A stretch of 6,436 bases of DNA from Planctomycetota bacterium. Lineage in GTDB: Bacteria; Planctomycetota; UBA1135; UBA2386. The stretch is from contig QJVU01000355.1 of the NCBI GenBank assembly GCA_003235605.1, positions 1 through 6,436 of the forward strand. The letters are read 5' to 3'. Below the pieces are notes generated by a model. That model did no database searches and was not told the DNA's origin. It saw only the letters and a program-made list of their open reading frames with translations. Every line of letters starts with the position of its first letter. Position 1 is the first letter of the stretch. Position numbers and translations under genes: made by a program. Below are positions 5,185 to 6,436 of the stretch, piece after piece.

Positions 5185-6436
5185 CTAGGGCGCTTCCGAG
5201 ATCGCCTCGAAGCCCGCAGGCGTCAAGGAGACCGTCCCGAGCCCCCGCGTCATGGAGCGCAACCGCGTTGTATAGCCGAGCATCTGTCCCAGTGCGACGC
5301 GGCCGCGCACCTGGGCGTCGCCGATGCCCGGGCTAACCTGCTGGATCTGGGCGCCCCGGGCGCCCAGGTCCGCGAGCACGGAGGAAAGCGTGTCCGCGGG
5401 GCAGTGGATTTCGTAGGTCATTGAAGGTTCAAGGGTTATCACGCCGGCTTGGGCCGCGGCCCGGCGACACGCAATGGCCAGAGCGGCCCCCAGCATGGCC
5501 TCCCCGTCGGGTCCTGTCCGCGCCCCGACGACCTGACGCACGTGCACCCGAAGGTCATGGGCCGGATGGGTGCCGCGAAGACCGGTGCGCAGCTGCGCTG
5601 CCATGAGCGCCCGCACCAGTGGGGCCAGGGTCGGCTCCAGGTCCACCTCCCCCACCCTGGCCGGTCCGGAGTCCGGGATGGGCTCCAGTGCCAGGCGGAC
5701 CATGGTCGAGTGCTCTTGGCCCTCCACCTGACGGCGACACTCACCCCGGACCTCCACGGCCCGGGCCAGCGTCTCGCGCCGCAGAGCCTGTGGGGCTCCG
5801 AGGCGCACGCCGTGTCCCAGAACCGCCTCGAGGCGCTGCCCGAACACCTGGAGGTGGAGTTCGCCCATGCCCGAGACGAGCAGGCTGCCGGTGTCGCTGT
5901 TCCTCTGCAAAAGCAAAGTGGGGTCTTCCCGGATCAGGTTGGCGGCGGCCAGCTCCAGCTCGTGAGCGTCTTCACCCGTCTTCGCCTCCACCGATCGGGT
6001 CACGACCGGGGACGGGAAGTGGGGAGGCGAGAGCGTTACCGGGTGCCGTGGATCGAACAGGCTGTCGCCGGTCCGGAGGCCACTCGCGGTCGGCAAGCGG
6101 AGAACCACCACGTCGCCAGCCTTCGCGAGCGGCAGCTCCTGACGGTGCATGGCATGCATGGCCCAGATGGCCTCCACCTTGGTGGGCTGGAGACGGCTGG
6201 ACGCAGCGATCATGTCGCCGGCGTGCAGCGTCCCCCTGTAGATCCTCACGTAGTAGAGCTCCTCGCCTTCGTCGACCTGAACCTTGAACAACAGACCACA
6301 AAACGGTCCCCCTGGGTCCGCGAGAATGGTCATGATCTCGCCACCCGCGGGATCCGTGCGCACCGAACGGTCCAGAGGTGAAGGCAGGTAGCGACATGCC
6401 GCATCCAGCAGCATGTCCACGCCCTGGTTTCGCAGG
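5185..6436 (-). CDS. EF-G-family translational GTPase, divergent paralogue, C-terminal part (cut by window edge)
   Basis: Elongation factor G relatives act on the ribosome in translocation, recycling or ribosome rescue. The visible 416 residues start at the end of the GTPase domain (NQGVDMLLDAACRYLPSPLD); the G motifs lie beyond 6436, so GTP binding cannot be checked. Counting from the GTG codon at 6420, domain II is about residues 37-125 (FKVQVDEGEELYYVRIYRGTLHAGD, LRTGDSLF). Domain III is about 133-210 (EDPTLLL, SGMGELHL at 183-190), domain IV about 215-335 and domain V about 336-405 (GARGAQIQQ, MLGYTTRLRSMTRG). Domain IV is some seven residues shorter than in E. coli EF-G. It lacks the SGGRGQYG loop and the YHDVDSSE tip segment. 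This argues for a specialised paralogue (mtEFG2-, spdEFG- or ribosome-protection-like) rather than the main translocase. No tuf follows it. Family assignment is secure; the exact role is open. Confidence 0.88.
   Translation of the reverse strand, partial: LRNQGVDMLLDAACRYLPSPLDRSVRTDPAGGEIMTILADPGGPFCGLLFKVQVDEGEELYYVRIYRGTLHAGDMIAASSRLQPTKVEAIWAMHAMHRQELPLAKAGDVVVLRLPTASGLRTGDSLFDPRHPVTLSPPHFPSPVVTRSVEAKTGEDAHELELAAANLIREDPTLLLQRNSDTGSLLVSGMGELHLQVFGQRLEAVLGHGVRLGAPQALRRETLARAVEVRGECRRQVEGQEHSTMVRLALEPIPDSGPARVGEVDLEPTLAPLVRALMAAQLRTGLRGTHPAHDLRVHVRQVVGARTGPDGEAMLGAALAIACRRAAAQAGVITLEPSMTYEIHCPADTLSSVLADLGARGAQIQQVSPGIGDAQVRGRVALGQMLGYTTRLRSMTRGLGTVSLTPAGFEAISEAP

Noticed and set aside
5619..6287. 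A 222-codon plus-strand ORF rich in Pro, Arg and Gly
   Set aside because: Its composition is that of an antisense shadow of a GC-rich gene, with no domain and no ribosome-binding context.
5449..6381. A 310-codon open frame on the plus strand opposite the EF-G-like gene
   Set aside because: The minus strand encodes clear EF-G domains II-V here. The plus frame has no recognisable family and is open because of GC-rich codon bias.

Overview
The window is a stretch of bacterial chromosome that is GC-rich by eye, with a strong G/C preference at third codon positions. It is taken up almost entirely by the S10 ribosomal-protein operon. Every gene lies on the minus strand, so the genes read from right to left. 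In transcription order they are: the C-terminal two thirds of a divergent EF-G-family translation factor (cut by the right edge), a 240-nt gap with a good sigma70-type promoter and a structured leader, then rpsJ (S10), rplD (L4), rplW (L23), rplB (L2), rpsS (S19), rplV (L22), rpsC (S3), rplP (L16), rpmC (L29), rpsQ (S17) and the first 53 codons of rplN (L14), cut by the left edge. From rplD to rplN the genes are packed with gaps of about 33 nt or less, or overlaps of 1-4 nt. This is typical of one co-transcribed and translationally coupled unit.

The products are all parts of the translation machinery. S10, S19, S3 and S17 go into the small subunit. L4, L23, L2, L22, L16, L29 and L14 go into the large subunit. 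The EF-G relative is a translational GTPase that would act on the assembled ribosome. The proteins resemble those of the PVC group, Planctomycetota in particular, or of deltaproteobacterial-grade lineages more than those of Proteobacteria such as E. coli. Clues are the L2 [13 protein letters not shown] segment, the S10 and L16 sequence style, the Lys/Ala-rich tail on L22 and an EF-G paralogue next to rpsJ. This placement is an impression from memory of family sequences, not a computed result.

The main departures from a textbook S10 operon are as follows. (1) rplC (L3), normally between rpsJ and rplD, is absent; only 114 nt separate the two genes. (2) tuf is absent between the EF-G-like gene and rpsJ. 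(3) The EF-G-like protein has lost the conserved tip motifs of domain IV. (4) L22 carries an ~87-residue low-complexity tail. (5) The tunnel-lining loops of L4 and L22 both differ from the usual sequence. (6) The rpsJ leader contains mutually exclusive hairpins that could form an attenuator-like switch. I see no mobile element, CRISPR array, tRNA or rRNA.
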